Of a DNA stretch of 64,000 bases, positions 46,719 through 58,599 are shown in pieces. The position numbers and the translations under genes are program-made. The stretch's first letter is position 1. Each line of letters starts with the position of its first letter. The notes under the pieces were generated by a model. The model was given only the letters and a program-made list of their open reading frames with translations, was not told the origin of the DNA and made no database searches. The DNA is from Datisca glomerata (lineage: Eukaryota; Streptophyta; Magnoliopsida; Cucurbitales; Datiscaceae). The stretch covers positions 62,001 to 126,000 of the forward strand of contig QANY01002872.1 of NCBI GenBank assembly GCA_003255025.1, written 5' to 3'.

Positions 46719-47535
46719 TGTAGGATTAATATAACACCCCTTTTATTAAGGGAAAAGTTCAAAAAGAAATATATTTCATATGGAAAAATAAAATTGCATA
46801 AAATATAAAATTAATAACAAAGTAAATCAATCAAGCAATAATATAATAAATGTGAAATGTTAAAGTGCAGGGATTAAATGTGTTAAAATTAAATACTGAA
46901 AATAAAGTGCATGTAATAAAAGAGTAGAGAAGAGAGAGATACGACATACAATATTTTTATGTGGTTCGGAAAAACATATCCCTACGTCCGTGCTCTGAAT
47001 AGTTTTCTCAAACGATCTTCTCAATGGTCAAGACCAAACATTGCCAATCAGCCATTGATAATGCAGCTCGATCGAGATTTTTGAATCTCTTACAAAATAA
47101 CTCTCTCAAAGAGTTGATCTTTCGATTTTTGGCTCACAATATTTCTACCTTCTCTCTATATTTTTTTCTCAAGTTCTCACTCAAAATATAATCTTCTAAA
47201 ATTATAAAACTCTACAGAACTTCATTAGAGACGAGTGGAGAGATGTGGAGAGAGGTGTGTTGTAAATGAAAATATCGTGGGGTATATATAGTGTTTAAAA
47301 GTACTACTGAAATTGATCGCATTGGTTGGAGAACCGTACATACCAGTAATCAATTAAGGATGATTTATTTTTTGACGAATCGGTCACACCATTTTCTCTA
47401 CCGGTCTAACCGGTTTTAGCAATTAGGCAAATAATTGTCTTTTTTGTAAACCAGTCACATCAGTCAGGAATCATTTTGACCGGTTCAAAAGTGGTCTAGT
47501 CATCATAAAAATTATCACCTTGACTAGGGTCAACA
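46719..47535 (-). repeat. Copia-C 5' LTR (817 bp)
   Basis: On the minus strand it starts TGTTGACCCTAGTCAAGGTG and ends GGGTGTTATATTAATCCTACA. Shorter than its partner because of one large internal deletion. Confidence 0.85.
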
Positions 47536-47540
47536 AAACC

Positions 47541-47641
47541 TAGCACACCCGTTTATGAAGACTTTAGCCGCAAAAGTGGTTCGCTTGTAGAGAATATGGA
47601 GGTTAGCTGGTTGTAGACGTGCTTTAGGGAAAACAACATAT
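47541..47641 (+). pseudogene. Copia-A RNase H end and pre-LTR spacer
   Basis: Reads PFMKTLAAKVVRL, matching the DPFTKTL...VF motif near the end of copia pol, followed by a stop and a short purine-rich GGGAAAACAACA before the 3' LTR. Confidence 0.65.
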
Positions 47642-50139
47642 TGTTAGGATTGTGCCCTTAAAAGTATTGAAATTTTATTATATTTATTGAGACATTTAAT
47701 TTTAATTAATAATAAATAGTTTATTCTTATATTCTTGAAAGAAGTCCATAAGCATAATAATAATTGGTTTGTAAGCCTTATGGAGTAGGGATGTTCACGG
47801 TCGGTTCGGTATGGATATTTACAGAAAAACTGCACCGAACTAAAAATTATGATCCTACATATAGGAGTACCAAACTGATAAAAATGTTTATAAGACCCGA
47901 ACCGACCAGACCGAATATTATCTAGTTGGTTCGGTGGGTTATTCGGCCCTTTACAAATACATTCAAAATAAAGGCATGTTTAGAACAGATTTATCAATAC
48001 CAAATCTATGAAATAAATAAGAAAACTAAATCAAAACTAGATCTACCAAGTTTATTTATACCATAACCTATCTCATTTCATTTTTAAAACTGATTTTGCA
48101 GTGAATTTATGAAGAAGAACTAAAATATTCAGTGAAGATCTGAAGAAACTAGATTTCAAAAAGTGAAGGATTCATCAACCAAAATATTCGGTGAAGGATC
48201 CAATACAAAAACTCAAATATTCAGTGAAGAAGATCCAAGAAACTAGATCTACGATGCAATATTCAATGAAACTAGATCTACAACGCAATCTTAGAGAAAC
48301 CATGAAGATGAAGATTTGTTGAGTCCAAATGAAGATGATACCTTCACCAAAGGCGTCGAGGCTATGAGAAGATTGAAATAATCGCTTGACTAAAGGCGTC
48401 GACTCGAGAAGTGTGTGTCCTAAAGATTCATTGTCGAGCCTATTCTGAATCGGAGGTGTCAGACATTGCATATCTAATTATTTCTAGATACGAGTCATGG
48501 CCTTGACAATGGTGGAAGGATGGAAGCATCACGATGGTGGAAGCACGGGATGAGGAGTCGTTGTGCTTTGTTAGTGGAGCTGCTCACGACGTGAAAAGAG
48601 ATGATCGTGCTCTGTCTAGCAAAGCTGCTATGGCGAGAGGAGAAAGGAAGGTCTGGATGCATCAAGGTGGAGCTATGGAGGGCCTGGAGGTTGGAGGCAT
48701 CGAGGGTCTAGCTTAGGGATGAAACTTGAGAGACTGAAAGTGTAAAGTGAAGAAAACCCTAATATATATATATAAGTATACGAGTGGTCCGGTCTAGAAT
48801 CGGCTGAAATTTTGCACCGAACCAAAAATTTGGTCTTCTCTTAAATGAAGACCGAACCGTTCAAATATAAGGGAAAAACCGTCCAGACCGATTAACTTCG
48901 GTTCAGTCGAGATCAGGTTAGACGGTATGGGTGGTTTTTGAACACCCCTACTATGGAGTTTAGCTTATAGAAATAATGTATTTAACCATGAGTTCTTTAT
49001 GACTTGTAAATATTTAATTTTATAGTCTAGTGAAGTTTGGTGTTTTATTAAGAAAAGATTGTAGTATTTTAACTCTATTAAGTACAGTGACTTATCTTGG
49101 TCACTAGGTGGAGTACCTAGTTAATGTACTAGTGCATTTAGAATGCATTGAAATGATTAATGAATGTGATTTTTATTAAGGTACTATCGAATGAAAATCA
49201 ACACTCATTGTTATTATTTCATGAGTGCTCTCATTCATCGAGTGAGTTATGAGCTCATATTTAATAACTTAGTTATTTGATCTAGTAAAAATGAGACTCT
49301 ATGAGTCAGCATATTCCATTGGTCGGATAACTGAGTTATTAGATAGTGAGTCCATAGATTCTGCTAAAATATTTTTAATTAAGTGAGATAGTACCTCTTA
49401 GGTAATTTATTTACGAGGTCAAAGTAGACTAAACGCTTAGTATCTCTAATGGAGTACTAGAGGTTTTATAATTTTACTTGAGACATCAAGTATAAATTCG
49501 ATTATAGGTTTAATCGATAAAGTTTAAAAATTATGTAGCCAAATGTATTTTTATCCTTAGAATCCCTGTACTAGTCTCAGATTTTGGTTACGTTGTGACG
49601 AGACTTGTTTGATAAACAAGTAGCTCAACGTAAATATTCTATAGTCAACCAAGTGATTCCAATACTAGCTCAGTCTTAATTCAAAAAGAAAAATCTTAAT
49701 TAATTTTTTTAAATTTTAGTTAATTAAATTAAAAAAATATTATGGTTGGAATTAAATTCCTAACCGTTGGCTTTGTGCCATGGGTTACATTAAATTGTAA
49801 CCAAAATCCCATGGGCCATGGCTATAAATAGATAGTATTTTATAAGAAAATAAAACGGCTTCTTTTCTTGAATTTGAAGCATGGTTTTTTTTATATAGAA
49901 TGACTATGGCCGAAAAAAAATTCTTTTAGAAAGAAAAACATGCATTAGTTTTTTGGTCTTATTTTATTCAAGTTTCCACTCGCCCGTGATTTTGCTTCAC
50001 AGTCCAAGGAATAGTAAAAAAACTATGAAGTTTTCATTTTTAATATTCACACTTCAAAAGATATTTTTCCAATTCCAAATAAAATGGTTGTTTCTCAAAT
50101 TTTCATGATCCAATATTTTCCAGTGGAACGATTCTTTCA
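47642..50139 (+). repeat. Copia-A 3' LTR, split by a hAT-like element
   Basis: Starts TGTTAGGATTGTGCCC and ends CGATTCTTTCA. Without the insertion it is about 1.3 kb. It includes CTATAAATAG (about 49822-49831), a likely TATA box, inside the segment that the 5' LTR lacks. Confidence 0.85.
47786..48950. mobile_element. hAT-like non-autonomous DNA element in the Copia-A 3' LTR
   Basis: Terminal inverted repeats TAGGGATGTTCA and TGAACACCCCTA (11 of 12 match) lie within an 8-base TSD TTATGGAG/CTATGGAG (47778-47785 and 48951-48958, one change). The undisturbed Copia-A 5' LTR reads CCTATGGATTTT at the corresponding site. Subterminal GGTCGGTTCGGT-like and GCACCGAACYAAAAAT strings occur inverted at both ends. 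No transposase is present. Confidence 0.88.
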
Positions 50140-50144
50140 CATAC

Positions 50145-53131
50145 TATTATTGACTCTCTTTTGATTATACATGAAATTTTGTTTAAAGATCATTGCCGGG
50201 TTATTGCTTTTATCACACGTTGAAATTTCACAAATCTCATAAGCCAATTCCTTCTCTTCATATAGATTGCCAGATTATTGTAGACAGTTCCATGATTAAT
50301 TACACATTATAAGTTACTATACTATTCTTTTCAAACTGAATTTTCCTCTTCCCCATGGTTTCTCAATAATTGATGATATCATTCCTTTTTTAGTTCATGC
50401 TGAGGATAATAATTATCTTACTACCCTTCCAGATGCTGATGAAGTTAAAAGTGCAGTTTATGCACTTGATCCTAATAGTGTTCTAGGTCATGATTGTTTT
50501 ACTGGCTAATTTTTTCACGCTTGTTGGGACATGGTTAATAATGACAATGTTAAAGCAATTCATTTCTTTTTCAGATTCGGTCACATTATGCCTGGCTTAG
50601 ACTCAAATTTTATGGTTTTGGAACTAAATGATCCTGATGCCTCGAGGATTGATTAATTTTGCCAAATTACTCTCGGAAACTTCATTTACAAAGCTATTAC
50701 AAAGATTATATCATAGAGACTTGCATGTATATCTAGCATAATTGTTTCTCCAAATCAATGTTAAATTCAAGGTCATCATATTAAAGATTGAATTGTGGCC
50801 GCTATGAAAATTGACATAAGGAAAACTTTTGATTCTATGCGATGGTTTTTCATTATACGGGTTCTTTCAGCATTTGGTTTCTCTAACACCTTTTGCTCTT
50901 GGATTTCAAATATCTTCTCCTCTATTCGTATTTCAATTTTGATTAATGGCACTCCTGAAGGTTATCTATGTTGTTCAAGAGGTGTTCATTAGTGTTATCC
51001 TTTATCTCCTATTCTCTTTGGTATTGCTGAAGATTTTCTTAGTCGTTACTTGCTTTAAATGGAAAAAAAAATATAGACCTCCAATCCATCTCATCTTCGA
51101 GGGGAATTGTTTCTCTTACACATCTCCTATATGCTGATGACATCTTACTTTTGTGTAAAAGTACTAGGGGCCAATATTAAAAAAGTTGCTGATGCTTTTA
51201 CTCTATATGGTAATCTTTAAGGTCAGAGGTTAATTGAGAGAAGCTTTCATTTATTTTGGTCAGTCTATCTCTCTAAGAAGACAAGAATCTCTTTTATCTT
51301 TGATTGGCATGTACATGGGCTCTCTTCCATTATTTATTTGGGCATTACTTTTTTTTGGGGTCTCCTAAAGTCTCTCCTCTTTAGAGTATTACAGATCGTA
51401 TTATGGCCATGATGTCTTAGATGGGAAAGACTCCATCTCTTACTAGTCCTTTTTGTTTGGTTAACTTGTTGATTCACTCAATTTTCCCTTACTCTTTCAT
51501 GGTTTATAAATGGCTCGTGGGTTTATTGAAAAAATTAAATAAGGCTATTCGTAACTTTAAATGTGGCTTGGAATAATTGTTGTCATCCAATTTCTCTTGG
51601 AGGTCTTGGCATTAAAAATATGAGTACTATGAATCATGCTTTGTTAAGAATGCTCACATGGAAGCTTATATCTTCAGATCTTTTTGTTGATGTGTATCTT
51701 TGTTCAAGATACCGCTCTCTTGATTCGTGGATGTCGTTTTATATTTCCTCATCAGTTTGGTCAACTTTTCATTTAGGTTACTTCACTCTTCTTTTTTAAT
51801 GTAAATGGATTATTGGTACACACTCAAGATTAAAGTTTTGGTAGAAAATTTGTTGGGAAACTCTTTGATTGATATTCTACATAGAGATGTAATTTAAATA
51901 TGCTTGTTTCTAATTTACTAACTTATGATGGTGTTAGGCATCTTACTATCGAATTCAGTAATATCTAGTTGTGGAACAACTTATTTCAACTACTGTTATG
52001 GTTATAGATATTCTGGACACTCTAGTTTAGATGCCCTCTGCCTTGGACAATGTTACTACTAAGCAAGCTTATCTTCATTTTACCGATCTCTGAGAAAATT
52101 CTTTCTGGACTGTTCATATTTAGTCTTCTTATATCTCTCCCTCTCGTTCAACAGTTATTTGGTGGGCTCTTCTTAATAGGTTACCTACCATGGATCTCCT
52201 TCAGGTTAGATGGATCACAGCAGCACCACATTGTTCTTTATGTAAACTGGATGTACAGTCGATGGATCATGTTTTTCTTCATTGCCCTTATGCTTTTATT
52301 ACTTTTTTAGAAAGGTCACTTCTGTCTCCATACAGGCTAGTCTCTTGATCAAATTTCAAAGACAATTGGATATTTCTTATGATTTTATTAACTTTTTTAG
52401 AAAAGGTCGCTTCTGTCTCCATGAGTGATCAATTTTTAAACACTTGGAGGGCTGATTTCTCTGCTATTTGGCATCCCGTAATAGATCTATATTTGAAGAT
52501 GATTTAATTCTGATCAATCGGTCTTTATCTTTTGTTTGGACTGCTATGAGTGATGCTAATAGATTGCAAAGAGGTACAACGTACAATGCCATCATCGATT
52601 TTAATATTCTTCATTCTGTTGGTATTAGGAAAACTAGACTTCTCTTTGGTTGGAGAGTGAGTCGACATACATTATTTCTCTCCTTATCTCTCATTCGCTT
52701 GAGGTTCCTTGGTCTTAAGGGTGCTTGGTCAAGATGTTTGCATCTTACTTGATATATGAATTTTCATGTTTCTCATATCTTTCGAGAAAGTAACCGATGG
52801 TCCCATCTCGTATTCTGAGCTTCTTGCTTATTGTGAGTAGTCATACATTAATGATTTGGTGGGTCACGGTACTTATAAATTTAAATAGTATTATGGCTAG
52901 CACTCATTTTCTTTTTCTAGGTTTGGGGTTTTTACCAGAAAAAGTTTTTTGACGAGGCTAGCCAATGGGGTTTTTACATTTTATACCTTCTCTTTATATT
53001 GATTTATGTTGCTATTTCTTTAGCTTTTTACTGGTTGAATCACAGCCAGTGATGTTCCTTCCCGTTATGAACTCTTATTTAAGAAATTTTGTCTGGCTGC
53101 TAGTCTTTCTAGTAGCTAGTCACCTTTTTCA
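50145..53131 (+). mobile_element. LINE-A, 3' part (reverse transcriptase, zinc-binding domain, 3' UTR)
   Basis: L1-type RT in several frames: DADEVKSAVYALDPNSVLG (about 50430-50490), then KIDIRKTFDSMRWFFIIRVL (50800-50860) and GTPEGYLCCSRGVH (about 50950). A preserved LYADDILLL box lies at 51127-51150. NHALLRMLTWKLIS follows (about 51630). The zf-RVT domain (WWALLNRLPTMDLLQVRWIT, CSLCKLDVQSMDHVFLHCP) lies at about 52160-52290. The 3' UTR ends near GCTAGTCACCTTTTT (53131); the end is defined by comparison with the 60-base copy at 1372-1431. Many stops, so it is dead. Confidence 0.85.
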
Positions 53132-55450
53132 TATTGCTAGTTAAGCAATCAACACCCCCAGAACAATTTGTTGACATTGTTGTTATTCTGTCACACATGA
53201 TTGTAGTTAATGGATTTTTAATGTACTTGATGTGTTGTAGTGATGTTTTAGTGTTTGCATGTTCTTATTGTTAGTCTATTGTTTAATTATCGTGTAGTTT
53301 GAAGTTTCTTTACTATGTGTAATTAAATTCTATAGTATATACTATTCTAAATTTTTATTAAAACGTTATTTCAAGGTCTGTCTAAGATACCGACTATTTT
53401 ATTTTATGATGGGATGAAACAAGTACATACGTAGATATCACAAGTTAAACCTGATGTTTATTGGCAATGATGCAACATTTGTTGTGTTATTGGACTTGAT
53501 AGTTACTAAATTAGGAGTATCTGAAGGACGTGTATAATATACATATGAAGGCTATTCTAGGTCTTGGTACATCTACTTGTAAAATAATGGAGCTAAAAGA
53601 AGATAAGATGTGTTATAGTTTATTTCGTTAGTGAAATTGTTTATTTCCCATTAGTTGTTGAGATTGTTCAATCTGTAGCAAGGTCACTAGTTTTATGCTT
53701 GGTAACATGACATGTTCTTTGAGTCGAGGTTATATAGTAACCTTTCTCAAGCGATCCGTGGGAGTGTGCTTGTTGAGAAACCATTGGATTGTCATCTTAT
53801 CGTGCATGTTGATGTGTAGAATGCTCCATTTGATGTGATATTAGGTAAAAGATATGCTTAGTAGTAAGATGGAGTTGAAAAAGCAATACATATAGTTGAA
53901 AAATAATTTCTGAATTAAGATGAAGAGGTCAATATCGAGGGATTTGTTGCGGTCTGCATGGACAACCCTTGAACGTGGTATTTGATGTGTCTTGGTATAG
54001 GTGGAGTGATCTGTGGATGATGAGACAATATATCGGCGAACATACTTTTTTGGTTAGATATTATAGAAAGTGATCATAGGCAAGCAAACACTATTATAAT
54101 TAGTGAGTCTTTGGAGGATCGTCCGAAGAAGACTGTGAACCAAATGCATGTGAAGCATGATGCTCACATTAGTTATTTATAAATATAGTAAAAGATCCAG
54201 AGAATCAATGAAGTGATCTTGAAGTTTGTTTTATAATTTTTCTTTCTTTTTCAAGGGTTGTAAATTTAAAAATATTCAATAGTCAATTGGTTCACCATTT
54301 GTTTATTTATTTATTTAAATACATGTTTACTAATTTGATTAATAATGTGACCATATATTAATAAATCACATGTCATATACAGTTTTACGAAAAAAGGGAA
54401 TCATTATGGATTCTGTAATTGGATCTCCTCTTAATATTCTTAGGGTAATAGGTTCAGTTGATGCTGTTTCAGGGATTTCATATGACCGGATTGAAAATTC
54501 AGTGTTTTACAAATAAAATCAGAACAAATTGATTAACGAAGAAAAAACGTATCTAACCAAAATGTAAAAACTTGATAAAAATCGATCCGAACCAGAACAA
54601 GCTGAAGGAACATAATCAAAAGCTATTTATAAATGGTAAAAAGGAAACAAAAAACCAAAACCTTAATTCAAGTCCCAAGAATCAATGGGGGAAAAGATCA
54701 AACCAGAGATGGATTCAAGGAAAAATTATATAATAGATACAGATAAAATAACAAAGAGAGAACAATCTAGTTAAATTATGTAATAAATAACAAAGAGAGA
54801 ACAAAAAGAAAACAAATATGGTAATCAAATCTAACTACCAAAGTAAAGCAACGAGAAACAATCAGGGAATACATTCACGTCTAGCCGCTTAATTTTTAAT
54901 ATCAATAAGCCCTAACAGAGAGAAAAAACAGCGAATAATAACGCAAGGAAAAACATAATCGCTACACAAAAAACAAAAAACAAAGAACCCAAAATCTATT
55001 AACAAAAATAGAACATAAAAATAATGGTCAATATCATAGGTTGCCTCAAATTGAATTTACTCCTAAATTTTAACCTCTTTCTAATTTGTCCTTAAATTTT
55101 CTCCATCTAAGGTTGTTAATTCGGCACATGCACGATACATCCTTATCTTTTCTTAATTTTACCTTCGTCTTCAACCTTATAAGCTACCCATTCTCACGTT
55201 TCTATAATCCAAAATCAGCTACAATTGCATCTCTATCTTCATTGGTTTGTCAAAATTTTGACAAATTCTCGTCCAATTTCAACAGCAGTTTGGGTTTCAT
55301 CTTCTTAAGGTTCAGTTTCAATTTTCATGAATCATATTTATTCTTCTCCTTAATGATTAAATTGGGTTATTTTTGTAATTGATTTTTTTACCAAATGTTT
55401 GCAATTTTTTTATCAAAAATGACTTAATCAAATGGTGCTTCTATTTTTAA
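53132..55450. other. AT-rich spacer, no supported gene
   Basis: A stretch at about 53455-53580 reads GNDATFVVLLDLIVTKLGVS, and FDVILGKRY occurs near 53830. These hint at old coding sequence (an OB-fold or protease-like fragment), but no family can be assigned. From 54500 to 55050 it is A-rich. An open frame at 55086-55382 has no recognisable domain. Confidence 0.4.
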
Positions 55451-55451
55451 A

Positions 55452-55735
55452 GAGTTAAGAAGGTTTTGTTATTGTGGTTTAAAAGCTCCATTAAAGACAT
55501 CTACAACACATGAAAATCCAGATAGAAGGTTTTTTGGTTGTGCTCAATGGTAGGAAGGATTCGTTGCAGTTATTTTGAATGGTATGATGTTTCAGTAAAA
55601 AAATATGGGGATTATGAAGATGGGAGAGGAAGTCAGATAATTGAATGAGAACTATGCATTCCTCTTTGCTCATAATGCTAGGCTTGATGCCTAAATTGTC
55701 AAACTTGAAAAGAATCAACTTAATTTAATTTGGTA
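55452..55735 (+). pseudogene. GRF-type zinc-finger protein pseudogene
   Basis: The frame from 55452 reads RRFCYCGLKAPLKTSTTHEN, then PDRRFFGCAQW and a TAG. A frame shift between 55541 and 55565 leads to CSYFEWYDVSV. Together these give the CxC...G-R-F-F-GC...C-x-YF-x-W core of the GRF zinc finger. In a third frame a coiled-coil-like tail follows (LNENYAFLFAHNARLDA, then IVKLEKNQL). GRF-finger genes of this plan are common in plants, often near transposons. The copy is dead (stop plus two frameshifts). Confidence 0.7.
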
Positions 55736-56229
55736 AATCAGAATTTTGTGAGTTATTTTAATATTTTTGATGTATAAAGTTATATAAATCATATGTAGAT
55801 CTTTTGATTATGTAAGAAATGTTCATTTTTCTAACTGTAAGAGCATTTCTCATCGAATGTATTAATCTATTGTTATATGTTAATTTGAATGTATGCATGA
55901 TATAGTTGCAATATTTATCAATAACCCAATGTAGCTGCCATATCATATCCTTGAAGATAATAATTACAATATTTATCATTAAACCAACGTACATCTATTT
56001 TTTACCTGTCATATCATATCCTTCAATAAAAAAGCTACATACCATATCCTTTACAAAATAATTGAAAAAAACTACATACCATATCCTTTACAAACTAATT
56101 GCAATATCCTTCGCAAAATAGTTTTAATAGCATAATATTATAATATTCCATATCATAATCTTCAACAAAAGTCATTCTCAATATAGTTCACAAAAATTCA
56201 TTTACAAAAAGCAGTAAGACATTCTTAGT
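55736..56229. other. AT-rich spacer
   Basis: Repeated short strings such as CATATCATATCCTT(C/T)A and ACATACCATATCCTTTACAAA (55940-56090) are loosely tandem. No gene is seen. Confidence 0.5.
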
Positions 56230-56330
56230 GGATCATCTCCTTCCTCTCCCTCTCCTGTCTATGTTGGAAGTGTGAGATGATTATTGTACATCTTGACTAG
56301 GCTGAGTTTCTTGATGTTGTGTGGTTTGTG
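56230..56330 (-). pseudogene. Possible last exon of the decayed MULE transposase
   Basis: The minus strand reads TTSRNSA/HQETQPSQDV-type Gln/Thr/Ser-rich residues and then GRGRGR-like codons. This composition follows the zinc knuckle in many MULE transposases. It is linked to 58442-58980 only by orientation and style. Confidence 0.25.
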
Positions 56331-57850
56331 TTTACGGAAGTGCACGTATAGTTAACAAGTAATAAGGTAGTAAGTGAGTGTCGATCTTCACAGGAACTAG
56401 TGTGAATATGCAATATATTATACCAAAATAAATTTAACTTGCAAGTATGGCAGTAACAATAATGTTGAATCGAAATGGTTAAAACTAACTTGAGATTATG
56501 ATGACTAATAAAGTAGTATGAGATAACACGCTTACAGAGTAAGAAACTAACTTAATATTAATGAAATATTCAGTGTTGATGGCAGCTAGTATGGATAAAT
56601 CCCATTTTAATCACTTTATCTTAAATAACTTTGTTCTGTTGCTAAAGCATCTTAGTAGCATTAACCTTAGCTCTAAAGCACAATAACTACCATCCACGTA
56701 GTTACCAATCTCAACTTTAATTAACTTATGTTAGCTTAATTTTAAATTAAAGATTAATTTATTAAGTTCCAGCCAAATAGTTTACAAGGTGAGCTCATAT
56801 GTCTATGCCACCCACAAAGCACTTAGATCTACATGATTCATTGTTCATGCATTTTTTTTATTTAAGTCATCATGCATCATCCAAGTTAACTCCATTAAAC
56901 TAAGCCTTTTCAGACCTTAATCTAACTTATATTTTAGTAAAGATGGCCAATCAATAAAGGAAATTAACATTAGGCTTGCTTGAGTGAAGTACTAAAGAGA
57001 GTATAACAACAAAAAACTGCATTATTAAGATAAAGTAAAATCAAAGTTCATTACTATACTAGCTTTAAGTATTTAGCTCATAATGAGTTTAAGAATAGAA
57101 ACATAACATCTCATTTTCATGTTTTCGAGTAGATTAAGAACCAGAATGAAGATAAAATAGAGAGTCAAATGAAGCTAAAATAAGTGAAGGAGAAGAAGAA
57201 TAAACAAATATTCATAGCTTGTCTTCTTCCTTGCTTCGCTTCTTTTCCTTTATGTCTTCTTCCTCCTTTTTCTATTCCGCACAAATGTCTCCTTCGTACA
57301 ATATAGGTGTGAGCTCCTTTTGGAATAATCGAAGGTTATCTCCAAGGCTATTCTCCAAAAAATGGTGCACTTTCCTTAAATACGAGCCTCAAGATTAGGG
57401 TATCTTCATAGCATGAGGACATGTGTCAATATTCCAATAATTGGGGACCACTGACGCAGGGGCTGAGGACACCTGTTATAATCATTTTTGATGCACGGGA
57501 ATCTCCTTTTTGTTTTTAGTGCCAATTGGACTACATGACAAACCCTCTCACCAAGCTTGCACTGCACTGCTACTACATCTATAACAACATTTGACCTGCT
57601 ACAACATCTAGACCTACTACAACATCTAAAGATCTTAAGCTCTACAAGGGGTCCTGCACACACAAAACTACTGCATAATTTGCTTAAAACATTTACCAAG
57701 CTAGCATAACAACAAAACTAAGCCTAGAACTAAATAAATAGAAAATAACTAAGACTTCGACATTGTTAACACTAAATCACCCTAAGATAAGCAACAGTTC
57801 AGCTTAGAAATGCTAAGATAACTCTAAAATCTCAGAGTTATCACTTGACT
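56331..57850. mobile_element. Possible non-autonomous element, unclassified
   Basis: The left end reads TTACGGAAGTGCACGTATAG and then GTGTCGATCTTCACAGGAAC, a string style I associate with dispersed plant LTR-type repeats. The right end has a perfect hairpin GATAACTCT/AGAGTTATC (57817-57825 and 57834-57842). The interior is AT-rich with no gag or pol. No TSD was found. CTACTACATC/CTACAACATC strings repeat at 57570-57630. Confidence 0.3.
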
Positions 57851-58441
57851 ATATATAAGAACATGATTTAGTAACTAATTTAGCTTCAAAACAGTATATA
57901 AGACTAATGTGAAACAATGTACAACTTAGAATGTTTAGTAAATTTTCTTCCTTTTGAAAAAGTAGAATACCATACTAAAATCAGTGACTAAACCGATATA
58001 GTTTTGCCATCTTTCATCAACACAAGCATAAATATTGGCAACACCAACATTCAATTTGCATTGTAAACATATATAATTCAATATAAGATTCTAAAATAAA
58101 ATGTGCATTCTAAAATAAGTTTTCTGCTATTAAAACAAAATGTGCAATACAATCAGAATGAAACTCATATCATCAGTGGCTAATCAGAATGCAATACAAT
58201 CATAACCATCAATGCAGAAAACTATCCAACAGTATGTACCAGAATGCAATACAATTAGAAATTAATTGCTTACTTGAGATTCTCTTTAAGATATTCTTGG
58301 GGATGACCTTTAAACCCGATTTGACCTCTAAAACTGAGTTGACCTTTAAGGTGCACTTTCAACTTAAAAAGAACGTTACAGAACTTAATTGCATGGTAGG
58401 GATAAGATTATGTACAACTATATAAAATTGTTAGAACTTAC
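57851..58441. other. AT-rich spacer, no gene seen
   Basis: It has short diverged repeats such as CAGAATGCAATACAAT (58188-58255), TTGACCTYTAAR (58320-58350) and TAAAATAAAATGTGC. It may be an intron of the MULE remnant. Confidence 0.4.
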
Positions 58442-58503
58442 TTGATTGGAGGGGTAGGCCTAAGTTGGGAAGATCCTTGGTTTCCTTGATTGTTGCCTTG
58501 GAC
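58442..58503 (-). pseudogene. Possible tail exon of the MULE transposase
   Basis: On the minus strand an acceptor (T-rich...CAG at 58504-58506) and a donor (GTAAGTTC at 58441-58434) bound 62 bases encoding QGNNQGNQGSSQLRPTPP-like residues. Gln/Asn/Gly-rich tails are typical after the MULE zinc knuckle. Confidence 0.4.
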
Positions 58504-58599
58504 CTGAAAAAAAAACAGATAATAATCTAACCAAACTAAACTATCAAACTATAAATGGCTTACATAATTAATAAAACTTATTGTGTGGGACTATTGAGT

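Larger units (their letters stand above)
44195..47535 (-). mobile_element. Copia-C, short antisense copia element inside Copia-A
   Basis: LTRs lie at 44195-45403 (3', minus-strand sense) and 46719-47535 (5'). On the minus strand they start TGTTGACCC and end at ATCCTACA (or its decayed form). Flanks GAACC (44190-44194) and AAACC (47536-47540) fit a TSD with one change. The interior is only 1.3 kb and holds a gag remnant, with no protease, integrase or RT. It is inserted antisense into the Copia-A RNase H region. Confidence 0.85.
13093..50139 (+). mobile_element. Copia-A, a copia LTR retrotransposon carrying several nested elements
   Basis: Bounded by LTRs at 13093-14091 and 47642-50139 that share long strings (for example TAGGATTRTGCCCTTAAAAG and AGTAGGTGGAGTACCTAGTT-like blocks). 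Flanking pentamers are AATAC (13088-13092) and CATAC (50140-50144), a TSD with one change. Own sequence is 13093-14826, 24944-25000, 40036-44194 and 47541-50139, less the insertion at 47786-48950. It interrupts LINE-A. Gag and pol are heavily decayed. Confidence 0.85.

Noticed and set aside
48175..48716. Open frames inside the hAT-like element
   Set aside because: Too short and without DDE or hAT dimerisation motifs; the element is non-autonomous.
53455..53860. OB-fold/RPA-like or protease-like coding (GNDATFVVLL, FDVILGK)
   Set aside because: Too short and interrupted to assign; could be chance similarity.
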